From Inia geoffrensis (lineage: Eukaryota > Chordata > Mammalia > Artiodactyla > Iniidae), in NCBI GenBank assembly GCA_036417435.1, contig CM070901.1, positions 165,498,044-165,562,043 on the forward strand: DNA of 64,000 nucleotides, in the 5' to 3' direction. The position numbers and the translations under genes were made by a program. Each line of letters begins with the position of its first letter. The stretch's first letter is position 1. Below, piece by piece: positions 23,701 to 33,072 of the stretch. The notes beneath the pieces were generated by a model. The model saw nothing but the letters and a program-made list of their open reading frames with translations. It had not been told where the DNA came from and did no database searches.

Positions 23701-26700
23701 TGTGTTAATATATGATATTTGTTTTTTTTCTATCTGACTTACTTCATTCTATATGACAGTCTCTCAATACAGTTTTGACCAATATTTAGCTGCATTAAAT
23801 ATTCAAAAAGAAAATCATTTTTAATGGAGAAAAAGTTCTTAAATTTATTAGGCAGTCCAATAAACACAAGCCCTCCTTGTGTTTCACATTCAGTGTCGGT
23901 GCCTAAACATACACAGGGAGACACAAGTCTGCCTGTCTACAGATCCATCCCTCTATCCATTCAGTATTAAGCTCCTACTATATGCCACACCTCAAATCAG
24001 ATCCTGAAGATATAGGATTTCTGCCCTGCTTGGCTCACAGACTATTTTGCGGGACGTGGATAGACAGTAAATTTTTTTTTTTTTTTTTTTTTTTGCCATA
24101 CGCGGGCCTCTCACTGTTGTGGCCCCTCCTGTTGCGGAGCACAGGCTCTGGACACGCAGGCCCAGCGGCCATGGCTCACGGGCCCAGCCGCTCCGCAGCA
24201 TGTGGGATCTTCCCGGACTGGGGCACGAACCCCTGTCCCCTGCATCGGCAGGCGGACTCTCAACGACTGCGCCACCAGGGAAGCCCCAGACAGTAAGTTT
24301 TAACTCCAGGTGAGAGGTGGGTACAAAGCATTAGGGAGACAGAGCAACAACTAACCTAACCTGGGAGAGACAGGAAGACTTCCTAGAAGAGAAGACATCT
24401 GCAAGAGTCTTAAGCTGTAAGTAGGAGGAAAGCAAGTGAGTAAGTGGCAAAGAGATTTTATAGACTAGGGGTCAGCATGGGCATGAGGTGAGAAACAGCA
24501 GTGTGTATGTGTGTGTGTGTGTGTGCATGCACTTGAAAGTGTGTGTTGGGGAATGCCACTACAAGCAGCCTGATGTAGCTGGAATACCCAAGGCTAAAGC
24601 CAGGAGTGATGAGGCTGCAAAAGCAAGCAAGAGCCACATCATGGAAGGCCTTAAGCACAGTGAGGCATTTAGCCCTGATCCTATAAACAATAGGGAGCCA
24701 CTGGAGTAGTTTAAGGGTACTTTGTCTTGGGCCTTCGGAAAATTACTTTGATGGCAGGTGGGGTACACGGGAAGCCATAGCAACATCCTGGTGAGAGAAG
24801 ACAAGGTAAGAGCTAGAACAGGGATAGCAGAGATGCAGAGGCAGCAAGAAATCTGAGAAATATTTGGGTGGTGAAATAGTAATTAATAGGCTATGGAGGT
24901 AAGGAGAGGGAGGAGCCACACAAGGGCCATAGAAAAGGGGGCACTAGGGGCAAAACTGGGGATCCCCACGTGCCTGGGTAATATTTGACATATTAACTTG
25001 CAGAGTTTCCTCCCTCCCCTGCATTCTCCCTTTCCATCTACCCATTCAACAGGGAGCAGTCCTTGTACACTGGGACCAGGGGAGGGGTTGGGGGTGGGGA
25101 AGGAGACAGCAGAGGGCCTCTAACAAGCCCTGGCTTTTGGCCCTGGGAGGCTGGACCCAGATGAAGGTTAGGGTTTGGGACATTAGTTCTCAGCCATTAG
25201 TTCTGGAGGGTGGTTTTGCCTTCCAGAGGACTTCTGGCAATGTCTGGGGACATCCTTGATTGTCACAGGTAGGAGGGTGCTAACGGCATCTAATGGGTAG
25301 AGGCCAGGAATGCTGCTAAACAATGCACAGGACAGTCCCCCGACAAAAGAGAATTATCCAGGCCAACATGTCAACTGTGCCGAGGTTGAGAAATCTTGCC
25401 CTTGAGAGAACAAGCAGAGTGGCTTGGAAGAACAGAAGATTCTCAGGCTTGCTCCAGTTCTCTTGTGCTAATGAAATGGAGCTTAGCTTTGAAAGTGCAG
25501 GCCTTCCTAACTGCTGCTAAAAGTGAGATAGGCTGGGACCTGGGACCCTTGGCTGCAGTGCCTGCACCTGATACAAGACTCCTGGAGCAACAAAATACAA
25601 AGAAACTATAAGGGACTAAAAATAACCGCACGCATGAGCAGCTGGGGCAAATTATGGACAAAAAGATACAAAAGGTCCAAATGCAACTTCTGAAGAGCCG
25701 GGAGCAAAGGCAGGGGGTTGGGATCAAAAGCAGGGTACTGTGCATGCCCCTTGCACACATCACCAAAGGGGTGGGCAAACCACCCAAGCCACAAGCTCAT
25801 CCCCCCTCTGAAGCGAGTGGGCAAGGGAACCTGTTACTTGTTCTCTCTCCCCCCTGCTGCAGCAGGGGCCCCAATAAAGCCTTGCCTGAATTTCTTGTCT
25901 GGCCTCTGATCAGTTTCTATTAATTAAGGAGGCCAAGAACCCTGGCCGGTAACAAAAGAAATCTCACATCTACAGGAAGGAAGAAATGTTCTCTCTTATG
26001 CAACAGATGTCTGCCTGTAACCTAGAGCTAGTTCTGAAAAAGTGGTGCATTGAAATGTTCACAAAAAGCATGGTACCTATTCTCCTCTCCAGTGTGGAGA
26101 CATGTAAATATGCACCATCCTATTCTATTTTATGTTAATAAACATCCTCCCAAGTGTTGTTTTCACAAAGCAGTCTTTAAGACATCTGGGGCTTCCCTGG
26201 TGGCACAATGGTTAAGAATCCGCCTGCCAGTGGAGGGGACACGGGTTCGAGCCCTGGTCCGGGAAGATCCCGCATGCCGCGGAGCAATGAAGCCTGTTCA
26301 CCACAACTACTGAGCCTGTGCTCTAGAGCCCGTGCTCTGCTACAAGAAGAGCCATGGCAATGAGAAGTCTGTGCACCGCAAAGAAGAGTAGCCCCTGCTC
26401 GCCGCAACTAGAGAAAGCCCGTGTGCAGCAACGAAGACCCAACACAGCCAAAAATAAATAAATAAATTTATTTAAAAAAAAAAAAGACATCTGGACTTCA
26501 GAAATATTGTTCTAGGTTCTACATTCTGTGTTCTATGAAGTGACACCTCTAACCCCTGGAAAGCTCGTAATTCTAATTGGTTTTCCTGGTAAAGGTATTT
26601 AAATGATGATTCCTTTTTATGAAAGGTATAAAAACCGGATAGGTGTTTCTTTTTAAAGCCTCTTCTTGCACATGACCAAAGGCAAGATAAATCCCTTGAC

Positions 26701-29700
26701 TCCAGAAATCCCTTGACTCTAGAAGTCCTATTCAAACAAAGAATTTGAGTCTTTGTCTCATTTTATGTAATGTTAAGATCTGTTCCCACCCAGACAGCTT
26801 TTTGATACCCTCCAGAAGAGGGGTAGGCAAACGATAGCCCAAGAGCCAAATTGACCAGCAGCCCCTCTTTTTAAAGACCCCCAGGTTTAGAATGGTTTTT
26901 ATATTTTTAAATGGTTAGGGGGGAAATCAAAAGAAGAAGAATATTTTGTGACGTGAAAATTACATAAAGTTCGAATTTTAGTAACTCACAAATAAAACTG
27001 ATGTGGAACATAGCCATGCTCTTTGTCTATATACTGTCTGTGGCTGCTTTTGTGCTCTCACAGCAGAAGTGAGTGTTTGCAACAGAGACTCTATGGTCCA
27101 CAAAGCTTAAAATATTTATCTGGCCCTTGTGAAAATTAATAAAGGGAAACCTCACTACAGTGGAATTGGGAGGCCAAAAGGGGGAGCTCTCGCAGTATCA
27201 CTAGATGTCAATTACAGGAAGAATTGTCAATTACAGACTTCAACAGAAAAATCCCACAGGGGAAAGAATCATCAATTACAGGCCCCCCAACAGGAAAAGA
27301 TGTACATTGCATCTCCTGCAAGAAATCAACTATTCCAGCAACTCAGCCAATGAGAGACCATCATCACCCTGAACTCTCACTTTTCGCCAGTAGATTTTGG
27401 TTCAAAACAACCCTGCCCAAAGTCCTCCTTTTTCTCTATAAAATAACGTTCCTCTCCATTGTTTGCTGGACTAGCCTATGGCTTTTGCTGTAGTTTGCTA
27501 GTCCTGATTGCGATTCCTCTGTTATTCCCAAATAAACCCTTTTTTGCTGGTAAAATGACTGTTTTATTCTTAAGGTCAACAACCTTTACAGAAAATCTTT
27601 GTTGACTCCTGCTCTTGAACCCTGTAAATTAAGGTGGATACTCTCAACTATATTTCTCCGATAAGGAAATCAAGGTTTGCCCAAGATCACAGAACTAGGG
27701 AAGGCTAGGTCAGGAATTGGAACCCCGGGAGGCTGCACTTCTAGTACAAATTACTTTCTGCCACATCACAGACATCTCAGAAGTAGTTAGTTTCTCCTTC
27801 TGCATGAGCACGCATGCACACACATGCACACACACCCCTCCCTGCTGTGTACCTTGCAGGGCCAGGTGCACAGGGATGGGGATGGGGATGGGGTGGGGTG
27901 CCGTCCCTAAGGAGGAATAGATGTGATGGCAGGGAGGGCCCAGGATCTCACCTTCCAGAAAATCCAGAAGCCATTTAACCAGCCGAGGAGAAGTTCACAG
28001 ATAAGGATAGTCAGCACAATGTCATCTATGGTAGAGAACAACTCATAGTGTTTCTACATGGAAGATAAAGAAAAGGAAGGGCAGAGAGGTGAGTAGGGGG
28101 GTGGCAAGACCAGGGATAGAGCATGTCTGCAGGGGAGGGGAAGCCCAGATTCTTACTGCTCTTCATCCTCAGCATCTTGGTAGCTCACTTTAGAGCACCC
28201 CTTCCATGTACGTGCCAGGCACTGTACTAAGACCACAAATGTATTTCATGTTACCATCACCATCGTCCTATGAAGTAGGTTTTATTTCCATCTTGCACTT
28301 GATGGGAACCTCAGAGAGGTGCCCAAGGTCAGACAGTTAATGATAAAGACTGTTGTCTGACTACAAACCCTTGTTCTTAACCTCTAGAGTAGGAAAAGGG
28401 AGGTGGAGAAAGGCAGAACAGACTCCAGGATTGGGAGGAAAAGACCTGGCCCTTGAGTTGGAGGACACCAAGCCCCATTCTTGCTTCTCTGATTGTCCCA
28501 ACCACTCCTGCTGCTCCAGCTCCCAAATCCCCCCAGCCAGGCCTGACCAAACTCCTGGGTATCCCCCTACTCACGAGTCCAAGACGTGTTCCCTGGGTGG
28601 ATGGATTGATGGATGGATCCATGACTTTGAGTTCTGTTTAAAACCCAACTCATGTTCACGCAATCTCCTGTGTCAAGCTGTGACTCTGCTATAGTTTGGG
28701 ACATGAACAGCTCCCAGTCCCCACCTCCACCCTGGCAGTTACCAAAGTCACCTGGACTCCTCCCTTTCCTCACCTCCATGACCCACACGCTCAGTGCTTC
28801 AAGCCTCTTGCTCCCCACACCTTGCCACCAACCCCATCCACCAGCCAATGCGAGGCTGGGCAGAGTTTCTTCTTTTTTTTTTTTTTGGCCACACCACGCA
28901 GCATGCGGGATCTTAGTTCCCCGACCAGGAATCGAACCCAGGCCCCCTGCAGTGGAAGCGCGGAGTCCTAACCACTGGACCACCAGGGGATTCTCTGGGC
29001 AGAGCTTCTGAAACTCAGATGGGAGCTAAAGTTTATGAGCTTCCAGCCTGTTCCAAATTCCCAAAGGGCATCATGGGCCAGGGACATCTGCCTACAACAA
29101 GGAAGGGCTTTCTTTCCCTTCATCTTTCCCTTCAGCTCTACCCCACTGGCCACTGGTGGCAATAGGCTCTCCTTACTATTATTGAAAGAGCTTCCTAAAC
29201 AGTCCCCCAGCCTTCTCCAAGTCATGCACATCTGTGGCTAAATCAGAGTTGCCTTCTCCACCCACAAAGCTTCCATGGCCCCCTATGGCCTGCAGGGTGA
29301 GGTTCAAAACCAGTCTGGCATTCACAAGTCTCTAGGATTTGACCTTCATGGGCACATATCCTACATCAGGGATTTTAGCATTTTTGACTGGGACTCAAAG
29401 AAATATATTTTACATTTTACACCATAATGCTTTCTCTCCCTCTCCCCTCCTCCCCTCCCTCTCTCTCCCCCACTACAATTTCTACTTCATTCTTTTTCAT
29501 TTTATTTCATTCTACTTCAAAATGCTGCTATCTACACTCTGAACTCATTTCATGAGCCACTGATGAGTTTTGATCTGCCCTGTAGTCCATGCATTCTGCA
29601 AACCTTGGCAATTGGGTTTCTGCCTCCACCACATCAGAGGCAGCTCTTGTCAAGGTCACAGGAGCTAAACAAGGGGTGCCTCAGAGTCCTTTCCTTGCCG

Positions 29701-30083
29701 TGTCTCTTAGCCACATCTGACCCTGTGCCTGCTGCCTTGGTAATGCGCTCTCCTGGGGTTCCTCCCACTCCTCTGGCCACTCCTCCTCAGCATCCTTTGG
29801 CATCTCCTCCTCTATTTTCTGCCCTCTACTTGGAGGCTCTCCTCAGAGCTCTGTCTTGGTCCTCTTCTCACTCAACACTCTCTCCAGGCAACCTCATCCA
29901 TTCCTTGAGCTTCGGCAACCATCCACCTAGATGCCAGTCACTCTCATGTTGCCATACTTTAAACACTGGCTTTCCTGGATCAACAAGTCCCACTGTATAG
30001 CACAGGGAGCTATACAATATCCTATGATAAACAACAGTCAATATCCTATGATAAACCACAATGGAAAAGAATATAAAAAAAGA

Positions 30084-30136
<53 letters not shown>

Positions 30137-31923
30137 ATCACTTTGCTGTATAGCAGAAATTAACTCAACATTGTAAATCAACTATACTTCAATTAAAAAA
30201 ATAAAAGTAAAGTAAAATAAACATTGGCTTTCCAATGACATAGGATAAAACCCATCCTCTTTAACAAAACTTAAAGACCCTGTATGAGCTGGCTGCTGAC
30301 CACCTCTCTGAACTCATCAGTCACCACACTGGACATTTTTAAAATATTGATTTTTCAATAGCACAATCCATGTATGTGGTAGACTCCTTGTAAGAAATTA
30401 AAACATCAAGGGTAAGACCCAAGCCATAGCAAACTTCAAGTTGGATGCACACAACTCACCTCCATGCTGTTTGTTCTGCCCAGGACACTCTTCTCCACCT
30501 CTCTCTGCCTGGCCAACTCCTATTCATTCTTTGATCTCTGCTTAAATGTCCCTTTCTCCAGGAAGCCTTCCCTGACCCCCACATTAGGGTCAATGACTCC
30601 TTTGAGCTTCCACATACTCTGTGACACCCAGGCATTTGGATTTATATGTCTGTCTATCTGAGACAGAACTGGGTCTGTTGTGTCCATACCTGGCACTGAG
30701 TGCAGTATCTGGTACAGAGTGATTCTCACTTAGTGGCTATTGATTAAAATGGGATACCCATCCCCACAAGGCACCCATTTGCCTGCCTCTGCTCACACCA
30801 TTTTTCTCTTGTCCTTCCTCTGCAAATCCAATGCATTTCTCAAAGCTGGGTCCCCCCCACCACGAATTCTTCCTTGATTTTTAGGAAAGTCAGCACTGAC
30901 AGGCCCTTGAAGAGCATCCAATCCAACCATCATGAACAGATGAGGAGCCTGAGGCCCCTAGAGGGAAGTGACTTGCCCAGGCCCCTGTTAGATCAGTGGG
31001 GTCAGAGGTCAGGCTGGAGTCCCACCTGGCCAAGAACGGAGTTCGTGCGGAGAGCAATGGTGATGGCGTTGACCACCAGCAGCACGGCCAGCAGCAGCTG
31101 GAAGGCCGGGTGTCGGAGCAGCTCCCTGACATACATGCGAGTGATGAACTCCTGCATGTCCCAGGCATCCTGGGAGAGGGTGGGGGACCTTCCTTCAGGC
31201 AGGTGTCACCGTAGGAGGCCTCTGCCTAGAAGTTTGCTATCAGTGAATAGGGACCCTTGGGGGCCACTCTTGGGAAAGAAGTTGCCTGAGAAGGGATCAT
31301 GGAACGGGGGCCTCAATGTAGAGGTCACTACCTAAATGTCCACTAAAAGTGGGTCACTGCTGGGTGGTCTTTGTAGGTGTCATTGTAAGGGAGACTCTTT
31401 TGGGGTCTCTGCTGGGGAGTGGCTGTCATTATATAGGGGCTTCTCTAGGGGCACAGCCGGTGGTTACTAACATACCATGGCGGGGGCAGGGGTCACTGCA
31501 GGGATCACGGCTAGGACATTTAGAAGGCAGAAGGGGCAGAGGTATTCTGAGGGCCGGTTGCCCTATAGACACAGCTGCACAAGGGTCACTGTGGGGGTGA
31601 GGATTGCTGCAGGCCCCCCGACAGGCTGCAGGCCCGGCCTCGGCTTTACCTTACTGGTAGTGATATCTCGGCGGTTGATGAGCACTTGCTCCTCTGGCCG
31701 GAGGTAGGGCTCGTGAGCAGCCCTCTGCAAGGGTGAGGAGAGGGCCCATCAGTGCAGCCACTGCCCCTCTGGACACAGTATGGTCCTCCAGTGCCCCGTC
31801 CCGCCCCAGGATGCCCAGCTTGGGCAATGCAGCCAGGCAGGTACCACCTACCATGAGGTTCAAAGGCTTGATATAGGTGGTGTCGGTCCAGTGCTGCCAC
31901 CAGGTCCTCTGGTTATCCGCCAT
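17758..31923 (-). CDS. CATSPER4: CATSPER4, sperm calcium-channel pore subunit
   Basis: One of four pore-forming subunits of CatSper, the alkaline- and voltage-gated Ca2+ channel of the sperm tail needed for hyperactivated motility. Eleven coding exons join without a stop: 31852-31923, 31650-31724, 31026-31169, 27952-28053, 22217-22314, 21927-22047, 21600-21733, 20133-20307, 19148-19359, 18433-18598 and 17758-17811. The sum is 1353 nt, giving 450 aa (human about 472). All junctions are GT-AG and phases match. S1 is near residues 71-90, S2 106-123, S3 134-151, S4 in exon 6 with spaced Arg (LARIIRV), S5 near 194-217. The pore filter T237-x-D239-x-W241 fits the CatSper T-x-D-x-W motif. S6 is near 262-285, and a helical C-tail follows. 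The start was chosen because the N-terminus ([12 protein letters not shown]) resembles the human one. Introns are rich in transposons. Confidence 0.95.
18855..19060 (+). mobile_element. CHR SINE of the cetacean long-body type
   Basis: The copy starts 'cttccctggtgtcgcagtgg', continues with 'gagcggctgggcccgcgagc' and ends 'ggccacaacagtgagaggcc' plus a C/A tail. The flanking duplication 'aatggtgagggc' is seen at about 18840 and 19060. It sits in CATSPER4 intron 9. This body type is typical of whales and dolphins and is the best species clue in the window. Confidence 0.92.
19745..19960 (-). mobile_element. MIR SINE
   Basis: The plus strand shows the complement of MIR: 'tatttattgagttcttagta' and 'ttttacaggagaagaaattg'. 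It lies in CATSPER4 intron 8. Confidence 0.75.
22790..23340 (+). mobile_element. Old L1 3' fragment
   Basis: Recognisable but decayed L1 text such as 'attcattcagtggagtatag', 'ctccatgtactgatacagaa' and 'acagtatgctactgttagga' points to an ancient L1M-type element in CATSPER4 intron 4. A younger L1 in the opposite orientation follows. Confidence 0.65.
23355..23762 (-). mobile_element. L1 3' end, cetartiodactyl type
   Basis: Read on the minus strand this is the same L1 3' end as at the left edge of the window: 'ctgtacagcagaaaccaata', then 'tgggattgacatatatatac', then 'gaatgaagtaagtcagatag'. It is 5' truncated and starts with a poly(T) on the plus strand near 23358. Confidence 0.85.
24073..24287 (-). 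mobile_element. CHR SINE of the cetacean long-body type
   Basis: The plus strand starts with a poly(T) run (A tail of the element), then 'cgggcctctcactgttgtgg' and ends 'gcgccaccagggaagcc'. The target-site duplication agacagtaa flanks it (24062-24070 and about 24288). It sits in CATSPER4 intron 4. Confidence 0.92.
25170..25405. mobile_element. Ancient hAT-like DNA transposon fossil
   Basis: Sequence such as 'ggcaatgtctggggacatcc' and 'aatgcacaggacagtccccc', with rough inverted ends ('agttctcagcc' and 'ggttgagaaat'), is typical of a non-autonomous mammalian DNA transposon. The family name is not certain. Confidence 0.5.
25524..25954 (+). mobile_element. Solo LTR of an endogenous retrovirus (class I-like)
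   Basis: The element starts TG (tgagataggc) and ends CA (ccggtaaca). The same four bases, aaag, flank it on both sides (25520-25523 and 25955-25958). A poly(A) signal AATAAA lies at about 25872 near the 3' end. Four-base target duplications fit gamma-type (ERV1) elements. There is no internal retroviral gene. It lies in CATSPER4 intron 4 in the antisense orientation to that gene. Confidence 0.75.
26189..26482 (+). mobile_element. Long CHR-type SINE
   Basis: Full-length, with head 'gggcttccctggtggcacaa', long body and tail '(aaat)n' plus poly(A). The duplication aagacatctgg flanks it at about 26178-26188 and 26483. CATSPER4 intron 4. Confidence 0.93.
26815..27615 (+). mobile_element. hAT-like transposon split by an LTR
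   Basis: The left part (26819-27128: 'gtaggcaaacgatagcccaa' to 'aaaatatttatctggccctt') and the right tip (27584-27614: 'ctttacagaaaatctttgtt') together match the layout of an old mammalian hAT-type repeat. The roughly 450 bases between them (27130-27582) look like an LTR: a TATA-like 'ctataaaataacg' at 27436 and AATAAA near 27532. The LTR is younger than its host element. Family names are uncertain. Confidence 0.6.
28185..28390 (-). mobile_element. MIR SINE
   Basis: The plus strand shows 'gtgccaggcactgtactaag' and 'tatgaagtaggttttatttc', then 'gtgcccaaggtcagacagtt', the complement of MIR. CATSPER4 intron 3. Confidence 0.75.
28871..28993 (-). mobile_element. Short CHR-type SINE
   Basis: The plus strand starts with a poly(T) run, then 'ggccacaccacgcagcatgc', and ends 'accactggaccaccagggga'. 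A duplication of ctgggcagag is visible at about 28857 and 28996. CATSPER4 intron 3. Confidence 0.92.
29985..30215 (+). mobile_element. L1 3' end with internal (TA)n
   Basis: L1 3' UTR sequence ('ctgtatagcacagggagcta' and 'gaatcactttgctgtatagc') surrounds a pure (TA)n run of about 44 bases (30087-30130). CATSPER4 intron 3. Confidence 0.85.
30440..30740 (-). mobile_element. L2 LINE fragment
   Basis: The plus strand carries characteristic L2 3'-end complement such as 'ctttctccaggaagccttcc' and 'cctggcactgagtgcagtat'. Old, diverged copy in CATSPER4 intron 3. Confidence 0.6.
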
Positions 31924-32695
31924 AGTTGCTCAGTGTCCCTCCCACTCCTCAAAGGAACTTCATTCCAAGCTGTCCTGCCCCGCTTCGTGGTGATATCATA
32001 GAGGCCTCTGTGACCTCCACCTGTCCGCATTCCACCAAGGAATTCTCGCACCAAGAGAAGCTCTTCCCACTGACTCCCCTCAGTATGCCACAGAGGAGGC
32101 CACGGACACCAAGGGGCTGGGTGAGGTCAGAGGTCAGAGGCTGATGAGAGCAGGTCAGGTCTCCTGTGCAGCCTGGATGGAGACACAGGGGCGGGTCCCT
32201 GCTCTGCATCTAGGAGCTGGAGGTGGGACTGGGCTAAGGAGAGGAGAAATGTGTTTCGTTCTGTGGTCCTCCTCCTAGCAGACCTCAGCCTGAAACTCTG
32301 CCCACCAGCTACCCCATCCCACCACTCCAGTCTCCAGGGCTGCCCCCCCCCCCCCCCCCCAGCCCCGGCCGCCTTTCCAGGCAAGGTACATTTCCCCAGC
32401 TGCAGAGTGAAAGGCTGGTCTGTTTTTCACCTTTCGCCCCTGGAGATGGGGTAGGAGAGCACTCCGGTCTCTGAAGGGCTGGAGAGAGATGGGCATGGGT
32501 AGAGGTCCCCACCATCCTGGTAGGCATGGGGCTTCAGGTACAGAGCCCAGGCTGGTGGGCCACACAGTGGGCTAGTTACCAAAAGCGCTCACCCCCTCTC
32601 TGACAGCTTTTCATCCCAGTCCCCTCCGGGAAACAGATTCCAGATTCTAATACTTAAGTCAAAGGCACATGTAGATTTCTGTTAAAGAAATTGAC

Positions 32696-32701
32696 TTTAT
32701 T
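32696..32701 (-). terminator. CNKSR1 poly(A) signal AATAAA
   Basis: The minus strand reads AATAAA about 370 bases after the CNKSR1 stop codon at 33073-33075. CATSPER4 starts only about 0.75 kb further on the same strand. Confidence 0.8.
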
Positions 32702-33072
32702 TAGTTGAAAAGTGTCTCCTGGGTAAAGTGAAGAATCCCCGAACAGACTGGCTTGGGGAAGGAAGTGCCGCGGGGCGGAAGGGGCAGGCCTGTGACCCCA
32801 CAGCGCACGGGGTAGGAGAGAGTCCTTTCAGCCCTGCCTCTTGCTCCTTCCTTGACACAAAGCTCACTTCACTTCACCCCACTCCAGGGGAGGGAGGAGC
32901 AGAAATGGCAGCAGCTCAGGCTGAGGCAGTCTGCTTGGGACAGAACCATGGACAAGCACTACTTCCAAACTGGAACAGAATGCAGGGATGCTCTGTCCTA
33001 GATGTGTCAGAGGTGGTCCTCAAGGCCAGAGGTCAGGAACTAAGGTGCTGGCCAGAGTTAGAAGTCAGGAGG

